Below, piece after piece: positions 8,418 to 17,709 of a stretch of 64,000 nucleotides of DNA. Position numbers and translations under genes: made by a program. The number at the start of each line of letters is the position of its first letter. The stretch's first letter is position 1. The notes under the pieces are model-generated. The model saw nothing but the letters and a program-made list of their open reading frames with translations, ran no database searches and was not told the origin of the DNA. The DNA is from Actinomycetales bacterium (GTDB taxonomy: Bacteria > Actinomycetota > Actinomycetes > Actinomycetales > Kineosporiaceae): NCBI GenBank assembly GCA_012719445.1, contig JAAYAH010000212.1, positions 1-64,000 of the forward strand, in the 5' to 3' direction.

Positions 8418-10433
8418 GTGGCCAACCGCCTGGCGCGGGCGATGTCGCCGTACCTGCAGCAGCACGCCGACAACCCGGTCGACTGGCACGAGTGGGGACC
8501 GGAGGCCTTCGCGGAGGCGCGACGGCGCGACGTCCCGCTGCTGCTGAGCGTCGGCTACGCCGCCTGTCACTGGTGTCACGTCATGGCCCACGAGTCCTTC
8601 GAGGACCCGGCGGTCGCGGCGCTGATGAACGAGCACTTCGTCAACGTGAAGGTCGACCGCGAGGAACGGCCGGACATCGACTCCCTCTACCTGACCGCGA
8701 CCCAGGCCATGACCGGCCGGGGCGGCTGGCCGATGACCGTCTTCCTCGCCCCCGACGGCCGCCCGTTCCACGCCGGCACCTACTACCCGCCCCGGCCCCT
8801 GCCACCGACGCCGTCCTTCCCCCAACTGCTCACGGCCGTGACCGGGGCGTGGCGGGAGCGTCGCGGCGAGCTCGAGCGGGTGGCCGACGCCGTCACCCAG
8901 GTCCTGCGCCGCGCCTCAGCCACCACCACAACCACCACGGCCAGCACGGCCAGTACGGCCGCCGACATCCCCGGCGGGACCGCGGGGCCCCTCGACCCCG
9001 CCCTGCTCCGGTCCGCTGTGCTGGCCCTGGCCCGGGTGGAGGACCGGCGCAACGGCGGCTTCGGCGGCGCTCCGAAGTTCCCGCCGTCCCTGGTGTGCGC
9101 CTTCCTGCTCCGGCATGCCGCCCGGCGACGACTCGACCGCGACGCCACGACCGGCGGTCCGGACGACACCGGGACGCTCGCCCTGGACATGGCCGGCCGG
9201 GTGCTGCGGGCGATGGCGCGCAGCGGCATGTACGACCAGGTGGCCGGGGGCTTCGCCCGGTACGCCGTCGACGAGGCCTGGACGGTGCCGCACTTCGAGA
9301 AGATGCTCTCCGACAACGCCCTGCTGGCCCGGGTCTACCTGGACTGGTGGCGGCTGACCGGCGAGCCCGACGGGGCACGGGTCGCCCTGGAGACCTGCGA
9401 CTGGATGCTCGCCGCCCTGCGCACCCCGGAGGGCGGGCTGGCGTCGTCCCTGGACGCCGACACCCCGGTCGAGGGACCGGACGGACGGGTCACCGGGGTG
9501 GAGGGTGCCGGCTACGTCTGGACGCCGTCGCAGCTCGCCGACGTGCTCGGTCCCGAGGAGGGCGCCTGGGCTGCGGAACTGCTCGGGGTGACCGAGACCG
9601 GCAGCTTCGCCCGGGGGACGTCGACCCTGCGGCTCACCCGCGACGTCTGGGCGGACGCCGGTCAGGCGGCGCGGTGGCTGGCGGCGCGGGCCCGGCTGGC
9701 CGAGGTCAGGGCGGCCGGACCCCAGCCCGGACGGGACGACAAGGTGGTGGCCGGCGAGGCCCCCGCGGTGCTCGACGACCACGGCGACCTCGCCGAGGGG
9801 CTGCTCGCCCTGCACGCCGTCACCGGAGAGGCCCGCTGGCTCCGGATCGCCGGGGAGCTGCTGGACACGGTGCTCGCCGAGTTCTGCGACCCCGGTGCGG
9901 ACGGCGACTGGACCCGGGCGGTGTTCCACGACACGGCGGCCGGTGCCGAGGATCCCGCGCTGGCCGCGTTCGGTCGGCCGCACGATCCCGCGTACTCGGC
10001 GACGCCGTCGGGCACGTCGGCGACGGCCGGTGCCCTGCTCGGCTACGCGGCGCTCACCGGGTCCGCCCGGCACCGGGAGGCCGCGGTGGCGGGGCTCCGG
10101 CCGCTCTCGGGGATGGTCCACCGGGCACCGCAGGCCTTCGGCTGGGCCATGGCCGTGGCCGAGGCGCTCGCCGACGGCCCCCGGGAGATCGCAGTGGTGG
10201 GACCGGACGACGACGCCAGGGCACGGCTGAGGCGCGTCGCGCTCTCCGGCACGGCGCCCGGACGGGTGGTCAGCGTCGGGGAGCCGGATCGTCCCGGGGT
10301 CCCCCTGCTCGCCTCCCGAGCCGCCGTCGAGGGCAGGGCGACCGGCTACGTTTGCCGCGGGTTCGTGTGCGACCTGCCGACGACGGACGCCGCGGCCCTG
10401 GCCGAGAGCGTCGGAGCACGGCGTCCCCGCTGA
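8418..10433 (+). CDS. Thioredoxin-fold DUF255 protein (YyaL/SSP411 family)
   Basis: The product has 671 residues with a GTG start at 8418 behind GAGGAGGGCGC. The N-terminal thioredoxin-like domain (about 1-165) begins '[21 protein letters not shown]', the hallmark of this family, and carries a C50-H-W-C53 redox-type motif and '[12 protein letters not shown]'. The remainder (about 170-660) is an (alpha/alpha)6-barrel of the six-hairpin glycosidase type ('[12 protein letters not shown]', '[28 protein letters not shown]'). Length and domain order match the conserved family, found from bacteria to human SPATA20, whose reaction is not established. No signal peptide is seen, so it is cytosolic. Its neighbours give no clear link, although two rhodanese genes follow downstream. 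Confidence 0.9.
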   Translation: MANRLARAMSPYLQQHADNPVDWHEWGPEAFAEARRRDVPLLLSVGYAACHWCHVMAHESFEDPAVAALMNEHFVNVKVDREERPDIDSLYLTATQAMTGRGGWPMTVFLAPDGRPFHAGTYYPPRPLPPTPSFPQLLTAVTGAWRERRGELERVADAVTQVLRRASATTTTTTASTASTAADIPGGTAGPLDPALLRSAVLALARVEDRRNGGFGGAPKFPPSLVCAFLLRHAARRRLDRDATTGGPDDTGTLALDMAGRVLRAMARSGMYDQVAGGFARYAVDEAWTVPHFEKMLSDNALLARVYLDWWRLTGEPDGARVALETCDWMLAALRTPEGGLASSLDADTPVEGPDGRVTGVEGAGYVWTPSQLADVLGPEEGAWAAELLGVTETGSFARGTSTLRLTRDVWADAGQAARWLAARARLAEVRAAGPQPGRDDKVVAGEAPAVLDDHGDLAEGLLALHAVTGEARWLRIAGELLDTVLAEFCDPGADGDWTRAVFHDTAAGAEDPALAAFGRPHDPAYSATPSGTSATAGALLGYAALTGSARHREAAVAGLRPLSGMVHRAPQAFGWAMAVAEALADGPREIAVVGPDDDARARLRRVALSGTAPGRVVSVGEPDRPGVPLLASRAAVEGRATGYVCRGFVCDLPTTDAAALAESVGARRPR

Positions 10434-10525
10434 CCCACCCGCCGAATCCACCGACCTGGCCCACCCACCGACCCGGCCCGCCCCGCCCAACGACCTGCGC
10501 CACCCGCACGACCTGGCCCACCCAT

Positions 10526-10582
10526 CGACCGGTGGCCAAGTGGGCTCATCCGGCGGAAATGAGCCCGATTGGCCACCGGTCG
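10526..10582. repeat. Large intergenic palindrome, copy A of a two-copy element
   Basis: Arms of 24 nt (10526-10549 and 10559-10582) pair at 22 of 24 positions around a 9-nt loop. The outer 14 nt, CGACCGGTGGCCAA, recur in the palindrome at 41170-41230. The element is preceded by degenerate tandem repeats of 'acctggcccaccca' type (10455-10525). It sits between two plus-strand genes and could act as a terminator or mRNA-end hairpin. The shared arms also suggest a dispersed REP/MITE-like family. The whole gap 10434-10779 otherwise holds no gene. Confidence 0.75.
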
Positions 10583-10779
10583 GCGGCGGCGTGGCTGCTA
10601 TAGGCTTCCGACGCCCGTTTCGTGTGCTTCGAATGGTTTTCGACCTCACGACGGTCGCTGCCGGACGCCGGAGGACGACGAGCGGACGCTGACGGCGCGA
10701 CACGTCGACCACGGAGTCGCGACACGTGGACCACGAGGTGAGGCATCGAGCAGAGCGGTGCCCCCGCATGGAGGAGACC

Positions 10780-11715
10780 ATGGAGAGAACAGCCCGCACC
10801 AGGATCCGTGACATCCTCGCCAGGACCCGGCGCCTGATCCACCCGGTGCGGGTCCGGAAGGGCGGAGGGCAACCCGGGGCCCGGCTGCCGGGAGCCGTGG
10901 TGGACAGCGCGTGGCTGGACGCCCACCTGGACCGGAAGGGGATCGTCGTCGTCGATGTGCGATCGGCGGAGGAGTACGCGCAGGGGCACCTGAGGAACGC
11001 CGTCAGCCTGCCGTTCGAGATGCCGGTCTGTGCCTGGACCACGACCCGCGACGACCTGCTCATGGAACTGCCGGACCCTGCCGAGCTGCGCGCCGCCCTC
11101 GGCGAGGCCGGGATCACCCGCGAGTCGTCGGTGGTCGTCGTGACCGGGTTCGGTGAGCCGCCCTTCCCGCAGGCGAACGCGACCCGGGTGGCGATGACCC
11201 TCCGCTGGGCCGGGGTGGGAGAGGTGGCCGTGCTCGACGGCGGGCATCCGCGCTGGGTGGCGGAGGGACACCCGACCACCACCGAGGATCCCCAGGTCAC
11301 GCCGCGGGAGTTCACCGGCGACGTCGACGGCAGCGCCTTCGTCGACATCGACCACGTCCGGCAGGGCATCGGAACCGCGGTCCTCGTGGACGCCAGGGAC
11401 ACGGCGGTGTACACGGGTGAGGTCGTGGAGCCCTGGGCCCAGAAGCCGGGTCACCTTCCCTCGGCCCGGTCGCTGCCTGCACCCTCGATCTGGAACGCGG
11501 ACGGGACGTTCGTCGACCCTGCGGAGCTCGCGGCGATGGCCGCGACGGCGATCGGCCCGCGCGAGGAGGGCCGGGAGGTCATCGTCTATTGCGGGGTCGG
11601 CGGGTACGGGAGCGCGTGGCTCTTCGTGCTGACCCAGGTTCTGGGGTACCGAAACGTCGCGCTGTTCGACGGCGCCGCCCAGGAATGGGTGCGGTACCAC
11701 GACGTGGAACGGTGA
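10780..11715 (+). CDS. Tandem-domain rhodanese (thiosulfate sulfurtransferase), no signal peptide
   Basis: The product has 311 residues. The ATG at 10780 follows GGAGGAGACC; the frame upstream to 10726 lacks a ribosome site. Two rhodanese folds: the N-terminal one (about 38-168, 'VVVDVRSAEEYAQGHL') has no Cys in its active-site loop, so it is the usual inactive half; the C-terminal one (about 185-305) has Cys271 in 'VIVYCGVGGYGSAW'. Known reaction: transfer of sulfane sulfur from thiosulfate or mercaptopyruvate to an acceptor through a Cys persulfide. The active loop CGVGGYG departs from the common C-R-x-G-x-R/T pattern. The N-terminus is basic and lacks a hydrophobic core, so the protein is probably cytosolic. 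A paralogue of identical length follows at 11980. Confidence 0.9.
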   Translation: MERTARTRIRDILARTRRLIHPVRVRKGGGQPGARLPGAVVDSAWLDAHLDRKGIVVVDVRSAEEYAQGHLRNAVSLPFEMPVCAWTTTRDDLLMELPDPAELRAALGEAGITRESSVVVVTGFGEPPFPQANATRVAMTLRWAGVGEVAVLDGGHPRWVAEGHPTTTEDPQVTPREFTGDVDGSAFVDIDHVRQGIGTAVLVDARDTAVYTGEVVEPWAQKPGHLPSARSLPAPSIWNADGTFVDPAELAAMAATAIGPREEGREVIVYCGVGGYGSAWLFVLTQVLGYRNVALFDGAAQEWVRYHDVER

Positions 11716-11979
11716 CCCGTCGCCAAGGTCGGGGCGATTCCTGTCATATCCGTCCAGGTATCGCAATACCCACTCACCTCTCGCGCCGCATACCCGCCCG
11801 GACCATCTCGACCTGCGTGAGACCTGGCGGAAACCCATATCTCCTCCTATAGGCTGCGAGCCGCACGCCTCGGGATCCGTCGGCGGAGAAGTGCCCGATC
11901 CGCACGTCCGACGCGTGTGCGGCCACAGCTGCACCCGGGAGACATCGGTCAACGGGTGTCCTCAGCCACGGAGGAGAAC

Positions 11980-12915
11980 ATGAAGAGAACCGTTTCCGTC
12001 CTGATGGCGTCCGCACTCGCGCTCACGCTCTCGGCCGGGGCTCCGGCCGAGGCGTCGACGAGCACCCACTGGCCGGGGGTCCACCCGATCCCCGCGCTGG
12101 TCTCCTGCGACTGGCTGGAGCGGAACCAGCGGATGAAGGACCTCGTCGCGATCGACGTCCGACCGACCGCGGACTACGTGGCGGGGCACCTCGCGAGATC
12201 CGTGAGCCTGCCCTTCGCCACCCCCGTCTCCACCTGGTCGGCGGCGCGGGACGAGCTCACCCTCGAGACGCCCGAGCCGGCGGTGCTCTTCGCCGCCCTC
12301 GGCGACGCCGGGATCACAAAGCGGTCCAAGATCGTCATCGTCACCTCCGTCGCCCAGCCACCTGCGACGACGGCCAACGCCACCAGGGTCGCCGCGACCC
12401 TCGCCTACGCCGGCCTGACGGACGTGACCATCCTCGACGGCGGGTACCAGCGGTGGGTCGCGGAGGGACGACCGACGACCACGGCGGTTCCGCGGGTGAC
12501 CCCCCGCAGGTACCGCGCCGTGGTGAACGACGACGTCTTCGTCGACCGCGCCTACGTCGAGGCCCGCCTCGGAACCGCACGCCTCGTCGACGCGCGCAGC
12601 GCCGAGGCGTACTCGGGTGCCGCGCCGGACACCTTGTCCGACAAGCTCGGGCACCTCCCCACCGCGGTGTCCCTGCCCGCAGCCTCCATCTGGAACGCTG
12701 ACGGCACGTACCGGAACTGGCCCGAGCTCGCGGCCATGGCCCGGCAGGCGCTCGGCGACACCGGCTGGGACGACGAGATCATCGTGTACTGCAGCACCGG
12801 CCGCCTCGCGACCGCCTGGCAGTTCGTGCTGACGGAGGTGCTCGTGTACCGCAACGTGAAGGTGTACGACGGCTCCACCCAGGACTGGGTGCGGTACAAC
12901 GACCTCGTGGTGTGA
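11980..12915 (+). CDS. Exported tandem-domain rhodanese paralogue
   Basis: The product has 311 residues, the same length as its upstream paralogue, and aligns with it throughout. The ATG at 11980 has GGAGGAGAAC before it. Unlike the first copy it has a clear signal peptide ('MKRTVSVLMASALALTLSAG', cleavage near PAEAS, about residue 26). The active Cys271 lies in 'VYCSTGRLATAW', closer to the canonical C-x-x-G-R loop; the N-terminal half lacks the Cys. It is predicted to act outside the membrane, for example in sulfur transfer or thiosulfate/cyanide detoxification (inference). The 264-bp gap to the first copy contains its own control region, so it may be expressed independently. The pair is a clear tandem duplication with divergence of the leader. 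Confidence 0.9.
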   Translation: MKRTVSVLMASALALTLSAGAPAEASTSTHWPGVHPIPALVSCDWLERNQRMKDLVAIDVRPTADYVAGHLARSVSLPFATPVSTWSAARDELTLETPEPAVLFAALGDAGITKRSKIVIVTSVAQPPATTANATRVAATLAYAGLTDVTILDGGYQRWVAEGRPTTTAVPRVTPRRYRAVVNDDVFVDRAYVEARLGTARLVDARSAEAYSGAAPDTLSDKLGHLPTAVSLPAASIWNADGTYRNWPELAAMARQALGDTGWDDEIIVYCSTGRLATAWQFVLTEVLVYRNVKVYDGSTQDWVRYNDLVV

Positions 12916-12937
12916 GGCCCCCTCCCCGAGACACGCT

Positions 12938-12972
12938 GACGTCCCCGTGACCCGAGCGGTCACGGGGACGTC
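12938..12972. terminator. Perfect 15-bp hairpin after the rhodanese pair
   Basis: Arms 12938-12952 and 12958-12972 (GACGTCCCCGTGACC and its complement) pair perfectly around a 5-nt loop, 22 bp after the second rhodanese stop and upstream of a convergent gene. There is no T-run, as is common for actinobacterial terminators. It would serve both strands. Confidence 0.75.
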
Positions 12973-12975
12973 GTC

Positions 12976-13031
12976 GTCACCCGGCATCAGGCCGTCACCC
13001 GGGCATCAGGCCGTCACCCGGGCATCGGGAC
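12976..13031. repeat. Three 18-19 nt tandem repeats between convergent genes
   Basis: Units at 12976-12993, 12994-13012 and 13013-13031 share the core GTCACCCGGGCATCAGGCC with small changes. They follow the terminator hairpin directly and end just before the stop codon of the minus-strand gene. No coding role is seen. Confidence 0.8.
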
Positions 13032-13038
13032 GTCGCCG

Positions 13039-13689
13039 TCACGGAGCGGGCCACACCCCCTCCGCCACCGCCGCGGCCTCCGGGACCGGCTCGTACCGCG
13101 CCGACAGCCCGGTCAGCGCCGAGATCCTGCCGACGGCCTCGCGGTAGGAGAGCGGGCGGGGACCGGACAGCTCGTAGGTCCGGCCGTGATGACCGCCCCG
13201 GGTGAGCACGACCGCGGCCACCTCGGCGATGTCCTCCGCGTCGACGAAGGGCTCCCGCCCCTCTCCGGCGGGCAGTCGGAGCACCCCTGACCGGACCTCC
13301 GCGTCGAAGTGGGTCATGAAGTTCTGCGCGAACCAACTGGCCCGCAGCACCGTCCAGCCCGTTCCCGCCTCCCGCACCGCCTGCTCGCTCAGCGCGTGCC
13401 GCCGGTACTCCCCCAGCGGCAGTCCCGCCTCGCGGGAGGACAGCAGCACCAGGGTGCCCACGCCCTCGGCGGCCGCGAGCCGGGCCAGCGCCGCCGTGTC
13501 CTCCGGACCGGCGCTGCCGCGTTCCACGAGGTAGAGCGCTCGGGCCCCAGCCACGGCCGGACGCCAGGTGGTCCGATCGGTCCAGTCGAAGCGGGTGTCA
13601 CCCGAGCGCGAGGCTGCCCGCACGGGTACCCCGGCGTCCCGCAGCCGACGCACCACCCGCCGTCCCGTGGTACCCGTCGCGCAGAGCAC
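13039..13689 (-). CDS. NmrA-like NAD(P)-binding protein (atypical SDR)
   Basis: The product has about 216 residues ending at TGA 13039. The Rossmann start 'VLCATGTTGRRVVRRL' carries the TGATG-like dinucleotide-binding turn; 'GTLVLLSSREA', 'YRRHALSEQAVREAGTGWTVLR' and 'FVDAEDIAEVAAVVLT' are typical of the NmrA/HSCARG group, which bind NAD(P) and often act as redox sensors or reductases. The start is uncertain. The GTG at 13689 lies one residue before the glycine-rich strand and has only a weak ribosome site; the open frame extends much farther upstream (to 15501), but that part is the antisense of the AI-2E gene. At about 216 residues it is shorter than most members (about 280), so an N-terminal trim or a non-standard start is possible. 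Confidence 0.75.
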   Translation of the reverse strand: MLCATGTTGRRVVRRLRDAGVPVRAASRSGDTRFDWTDRTTWRPAVAGARALYLVERGSAGPEDTAALARLAAAEGVGTLVLLSSREAGLPLGEYRRHALSEQAVREAGTGWTVLRASWFAQNFMTHFDAEVRSGVLRLPAGEGREPFVDAEDIAEVAAVVLTRGGHHGRTYELSGPRPLSYREAVGRISALTGLSARYEPVPEAAAVAEGVWPAP

Positions 13690-13851
13690 CAGGACCGGCG
13701 CACCCGAGCCCGATGATCGCCGGTTTGACCGCGCACCTCCCGGGTACCTGGCGGCAGCAGCGCCCCGACGACAGCGGCCACGACGGACGACGACCGCGGG
13801 AGCGGAGGACACCACGAGCGCCCCGGGACGACGAGCGAGGACGGTGCGGCG

Positions 13852-15228
13852 ATGAGGTGGATGGCGTCGACCCGGGAGCTGGCCCGAGCCCGCCTGGCCG
13901 CCGCCCGGCGGGACGACGCCCTGCCGACGTTCGCGGTCGACGACGAGTGGGACGGACGACGGAACGAGACCGGCGGGCAGATCGTGGTGGTCGAGCCGAC
14001 ACCGACCGTCGACGACGGCCTGCCGAGGGCGGTGCGGATCGCCGCGGCGTGGTCGTGGCGGCTGGTCCTGTTCGTCGTGACCGCCTACCTGCTCATCCGG
14101 GTCATCGGGCTGCTCCGCGTCGTCGTGGTTCCGGTCGTGGTGGCGCTCCTGCTCGCTGCGCTGTTCGAGCCGGTGGTCAGAGGGCTGGCGGCGCGCGGCG
14201 TCAACCGGTCGCTCGCCGCCGCCACCGCCCTGGTCGCCGGGCTGGTGGTCGTGTTCGGCGGGCTCGGACTCATCGTGCGCACGGTCATCTCCCAGTTCGA
14301 CGACCTGTCCATCCAGGTGGCCGAGGGCGTCAACGAGGTTCAGCGGTGGCTCGCGCAGGGTCCGCTGCACGTCTCGGAGGCCCAACTCGGCGACGGGGTC
14401 GAGCGGCTGCGGCAGGAGCTGACCGACCACCAGGCGGCGCTGACCGCGGGAGCGTTGACCACCGCGACGACGCTCGGTGAGGTGCTCGCCGGGTTCTTCC
14501 TGGTGCTGTTCACCCTGTTCTTCTTCCTGCGCGACGGGGCGGAGATCTGGAGGTTCCTGTGCCGGCTGCTGCCGCGCCCCGCCCGCCGCCCGGTGGCTCG
14601 GGCAGGTCGCTACTCCTGGCACACCCTGTCGTCGTACGTCCGGGCGACGGTGCTGGTGGCCCTCATCGACGCCACGGGCATCGGCATCGGCCTGGTCGTG
14701 CTGGGCATCCCGCTGGCCCTGCCGCTGGCGGCCCTGGTGTTCCTCAGCTCCTTCGTCCCGGTCATCGGGGCGACGCTGTCCGGCGCGGTGGCCGTGCTGG
14801 TGGCGCTGGTCGCCCAGGGACCGGTCAGCGCGCTCATCGTGCTGGGGATCGTCATCGCCGTTCAGCAGTTGGAGGGTCACGTCTTCCAGCCCTTGATCAT
14901 GGGAAGGGCCGTCGCGCTGCACCCGTTGGCCGTCGTCCTCGCGATCACCACGGGGGTGGTCGTCGCGGGCATCGTCGGCGGCCTGGTGGCCGTCCCGCTG
15001 CTGGCGGTGGGCAACACCGCGGTGCGCTACCTGACCGTCCACCCCGAGGGGGAGCCCACCCCGGACCGGGAACCGCCGGGAACCCAGCCGACCGTGGACG
15101 ACCCGGAGGACGGTGACCGCGACCTGCCGACGACCGGCGCCCCTGCCGAGGACCACGCGCCGCAACCGGGAGAGGACCCCGGGACTCAGGCCCTGACGAG
15201 CACGAGGTCGGAGTACCCGCGGCCCTGA
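13852..15228 (+). CDS. AI-2E family transporter (PerM/TqsA-like membrane protein)
   Basis: The product has 458 residues and starts at ATG 13852 (weak GAGGAC site; a second ATG lies three codons on). A cytosolic N-terminal segment of about 60 residues is followed by about eight hydrophobic helices in the order of this family: 'LVLFVVTAYLLIRVIGLL', two more to about 145, an amphipathic loop (about 150-200), 'VLAGFFLVLFTLFFFLRDG', then the signature block 'FLSSFVPVIGATLSGAVAV' and 'QQLEGHVFQPLIMGRAV'. The C-terminal tail (about 395-458) is charged and probably disordered. Family knowledge is thin: members are proposed to export autoinducer-2 or to act as sodium/proton antiporters. The gene overlaps the convergent gene at 15186 by 43 nt. 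Confidence 0.88.
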   Translation: MRWMASTRELARARLAAARRDDALPTFAVDDEWDGRRNETGGQIVVVEPTPTVDDGLPRAVRIAAAWSWRLVLFVVTAYLLIRVIGLLRVVVVPVVVALLLAALFEPVVRGLAARGVNRSLAAATALVAGLVVVFGGLGLIVRTVISQFDDLSIQVAEGVNEVQRWLAQGPLHVSEAQLGDGVERLRQELTDHQAALTAGALTTATTLGEVLAGFFLVLFTLFFFLRDGAEIWRFLCRLLPRPARRPVARAGRYSWHTLSSYVRATVLVALIDATGIGIGLVVLGIPLALPLAALVFLSSFVPVIGATLSGAVAVLVALVAQGPVSALIVLGIVIAVQQLEGHVFQPLIMGRAVALHPLAVVLAITTGVVVAGIVGGLVAVPLLAVGNTAVRYLTVHPEGEPTPDREPPGTQPTVDDPEDGDRDLPTTGAPAEDHAPQPGEDPGTQALTSTRSEYPRP

Positions 15229-16157
15229 GCCTCCGCCGCCCAGCCGTCCAGGACGGAGCTGACGGTGCCCGGGTCGGCCGCGAGGGCGACGACCCGCCGC
15301 GGACGCCCGCCGTCGGGCGCCGGACGGTGGGGGGCACCGGTGCGTCCGGCGTCCCCGGTCCGGCGCAGGATCCAGGCCGCAGCGGTCCAGTCCTCCACCG
15401 TCCCCCCGGTGGCGTGCAGTCGCCCGGCGAGCGCGACGACCGCCCTCGGGTCGGGAACCTCGACGGTCGCGGTGAACGTCGCGAGGGGCGAGCGTCGCCA
15501 CACCTCGATCTCGTCGAACACCGCGTACTCCCTGCCGCCGAGGCGGCGCTCCCCGGCGGGGACCCCGTCGTGCAGGACCACGTCCCCGTACCGGTGGCCG
15601 GACTCCGGCGGGGGGATGGTGGTGATCCTGGTCCTGGCCGGACAGATCCGGCGCCCCCAGACCACCTGATCGTCTCCGGCGAGGTCGGGGGCGGGACGGA
15701 GCCGGACCGGCGCCGGGCCGAGGTCGAGCTCGACCGGCGCGGCGGCGTCCTCCCCGCGGGGGAGCTCGAACCCCAGGGCGGTCCAGGCCGTGCGGGCGGA
15801 GGTCCAGGCGCCCATGGCGGTTGCGGCGACGCCCAGCTGCCAGGCGGTGCGTTCCACCCGGGGATCACCGGCCGGGAGCAGGTCCAGCGCCACGCGGTGA
15901 CAGGCGAGGGACGACGCCCAGTCCCGACGCCGCCGGGCGAGCAGCCCACGCTCGTCCCAGAGAGCCGCGTCGCCCGGATCGCGCCGCAGCAGCTCCGCCA
16001 CCAGCTCGTCGAGGTCGGCGACCGCCTCGGGGCGACCGTCGCCGGCGGAGGAGCCGACCTCCCGGTACCGGGCCCGCAGCTCGGCGTCCCCGCACCCGGC
16101 GAGCCCGGACGCGCGCACCTCGACGGGAGTGCGACGTCGGCGACCTGACAACGGCAC
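15186..16157 (-). CDS. Hypothetical protein with TPR-like N-terminal half
   Basis: The product has 323 residues. The GTG at 16157 follows ATGGGGCC; the frame continues open to 16334 without a better start. Residues about 25-130 form helical pairs of tetratricopeptide type ('ALWDERGLLARRRRDWASSLACHRVALDLLP', shown in two parts here, then 'RTAWQLGVAATAMGAWTSAR'). The C-terminal half (about 150-320) is beta-rich with 'RYGDVVLHDGVPAG' and 'EIEVWRRSPLATFTATVEVPD' and has no motif I recognise. No signal peptide or membrane segment. It resembles uncharacterised actinobacterial proteins annotated as TPR proteins. Its 3' end overlaps the convergent AI-2E gene by 43 nt. Confidence 0.65.
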   Translation of the reverse strand: MPLSGRRRRTPVEVRASGLAGCGDAELRARYREVGSSAGDGRPEAVADLDELVAELLRRDPGDAALWDERGLLARRRRDWASSLACHRVALDLLPAGDPRVERTAWQLGVAATAMGAWTSARTAWTALGFELPRGEDAAAPVELDLGPAPVRLRPAPDLAGDDQVVWGRRICPARTRITTIPPPESGHRYGDVVLHDGVPAGERRLGGREYAVFDEIEVWRRSPLATFTATVEVPDPRAVVALAGRLHATGGTVEDWTAAAWILRRTGDAGRTGAPHRPAPDGGRPRRVVALAADPGTVSSVLDGWAAEAQGRGYSDLVLVRA

Positions 16158-16419
16158 GGCCCCATGATGCCGCCGTGCCGGTGGGGAACACCCACGCGCC
16201 GCCCCGGAAGGACGCCCCTTTCGGGAGGAGAAGAACCCTCCCGACCGAAGAACACCCACCCGCCCGGGACGGGCCTTCCGCTGGGGGAAGCCCCTCCGTC
16301 CCGAAACGCCCCGGGCGGGGAGGAGCCCGCCCACCGCATCGATGCTGAAGCTGGCCTCACCCGGAACCCGGATGACGACCTCATGGCCGGTGTCCGCCCC
16401 GGACTCCTACCGTGGTCAC

Positions 16420-17709
16420 GTGACCTCGACGATCACCACCACCCCCGGAGACGGACAGCGAACCGCCCCGGCTGGCCGACGGTACCCGGTGTGGCGGGGG
16501 GCCCTCACCCTGACCGCCCACGCGGTGACCGGGATGCCGGTCGGCATCGTGTCGTTCGTCGTCGCGCTCACCCTCGCCGCCCTCACCGCCGGACTGCTGA
16601 TCACCTTCGTGCTCGCCGTCCCGGTGCTGGTCGCCCTGCTGCTCTCGATCCGGGCCCTCACCCACGTGCAACGGTCCCGCTTCCGCTCGCTGCTCGGCGT
16701 GGACATCCCGCCGCCGACCCGGCCGGTCGGGGAGACCTGGGGGGCCAGGCTGAAGGCCGAGACGCGGTCGGGCGACACCTGGCGACAGTTCGGGTACCAC
16801 CTGCTCGCACTGCCCCTCGGTGTCCTCGGCTTCGTCCTGGTGACCACCGTCTGGGCCTGGGCCCTCGCCCTGGTCACCCTCCCGGCCTACGCCTGGACGC
16901 TTCCGGCCAACGGGCTGTTCGGCTGGGAGCTGCACTCCCCCGCCATGGTCGCCGCGCTCACCGTGACCGGGATCCTGCTGCTGCTCGTGGCCCCGTGGGT
17001 GGCCTGGGCGGTTGCCTCGGTCGACACCGTGGTGGCCGTCGCCCTGCTCGGCCCCAGTCGCAGCAAGGCCCTGGCCCGCCGGGTGGAGGACCTGACCCGC
17101 AGCCGGGCTGGAGCTGTCGATGCCGCGGACGCCGAGCGACGGCGGATCGAGCGGGACCTGCACGACGGCGCCCAGCAACGGCTGGTCTCGCTCGCGATGA
17201 ACCTGGGCAGGGCACGGACCCGGCTCAGGGACGCCCCGGAACCGGCCCGGAAGGCGATCGAGGAGGCGCACGAGGAGGCGAAGCAGGCGCTCGCGGAACT
17301 GCGCGACTTCGTCCGCGGGCTGCACCCCGCCGTGCTCGACGACCGGGGGCTGGACGCCGCGCTCTCCGGGATCGTCGCCAGGGCACCGCTGCCGGTCCGG
17401 CTGCGGGTGGACGTCCCCGGGCGCTGCTCCCCGACCATCGAGGCCATCGCCTACTTCGTGGTCGCCGAGGCCCTGACCAACGTGATCAAGCACGCGAGGG
17501 CGACCACGGCGGAGGTGAACGTCACCGCGACCGACGGCCGGCTGCGGATCGCCGTCACCGACGACGGTCACGGCGGCGCCTCCCCCGACGCCGGCAGCGG
17601 GCTGCGCGGCCTGGCCCAGCGCACCGCCGCCGCGGACGGGGTGCTGCGCATCGACAGCCCCCCTGGCGGCCCGACAGTGATCGAGGTGGACCTGCCGTGC
17701 GAATCGTGA
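16420..17709 (+). CDS. Sensor histidine kinase, NarL/DesK class
   Basis: The product has 429 residues from the GTG at 16420; in-frame ATG 16342 and 16372 are alternatives. The N-terminal half is a putative sensor domain of the actinobacterial four-helix type (helices about 44-80, 128-160, 176-210) with the cytosolic 'RFRSLLGVDIPPP' loop. The HisKA_3 dimerisation helix follows with phospho-acceptor His248 in 'ERDLHDGAQQRL', then the HATPase domain with N box 'EALTNVIKHA', 'DDGHGG' and 'GSGLRGLAQR'. Family role: autophosphorylates and passes phosphate to a LuxR-type regulator, commonly in cell-envelope stress (LiaS/VraS type). The response regulator start overlaps its last 13 nt, so the two are translationally coupled. 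Confidence 0.92.
   Translation: MTSTITTTPGDGQRTAPAGRRYPVWRGALTLTAHAVTGMPVGIVSFVVALTLAALTAGLLITFVLAVPVLVALLLSIRALTHVQRSRFRSLLGVDIPPPTRPVGETWGARLKAETRSGDTWRQFGYHLLALPLGVLGFVLVTTVWAWALALVTLPAYAWTLPANGLFGWELHSPAMVAALTVTGILLLLVAPWVAWAVASVDTVVAVALLGPSRSKALARRVEDLTRSRAGAVDAADAERRRIERDLHDGAQQRLVSLAMNLGRARTRLRDAPEPARKAIEEAHEEAKQALAELRDFVRGLHPAVLDDRGLDAALSGIVARAPLPVRLRVDVPGRCSPTIEAIAYFVVAEALTNVIKHARATTAEVNVTATDGRLRIAVTDDGHGGASPDAGSGLRGLAQRTAAADGVLRIDSPPGGPTVIEVDLPCES

Noticed and set aside
13039-15501. 820-residue minus-strand frame containing the NmrA-like protein
   Set aside because: Only the last 216 residues have a recognisable fold; the rest is the antisense of the AI-2E family gene.
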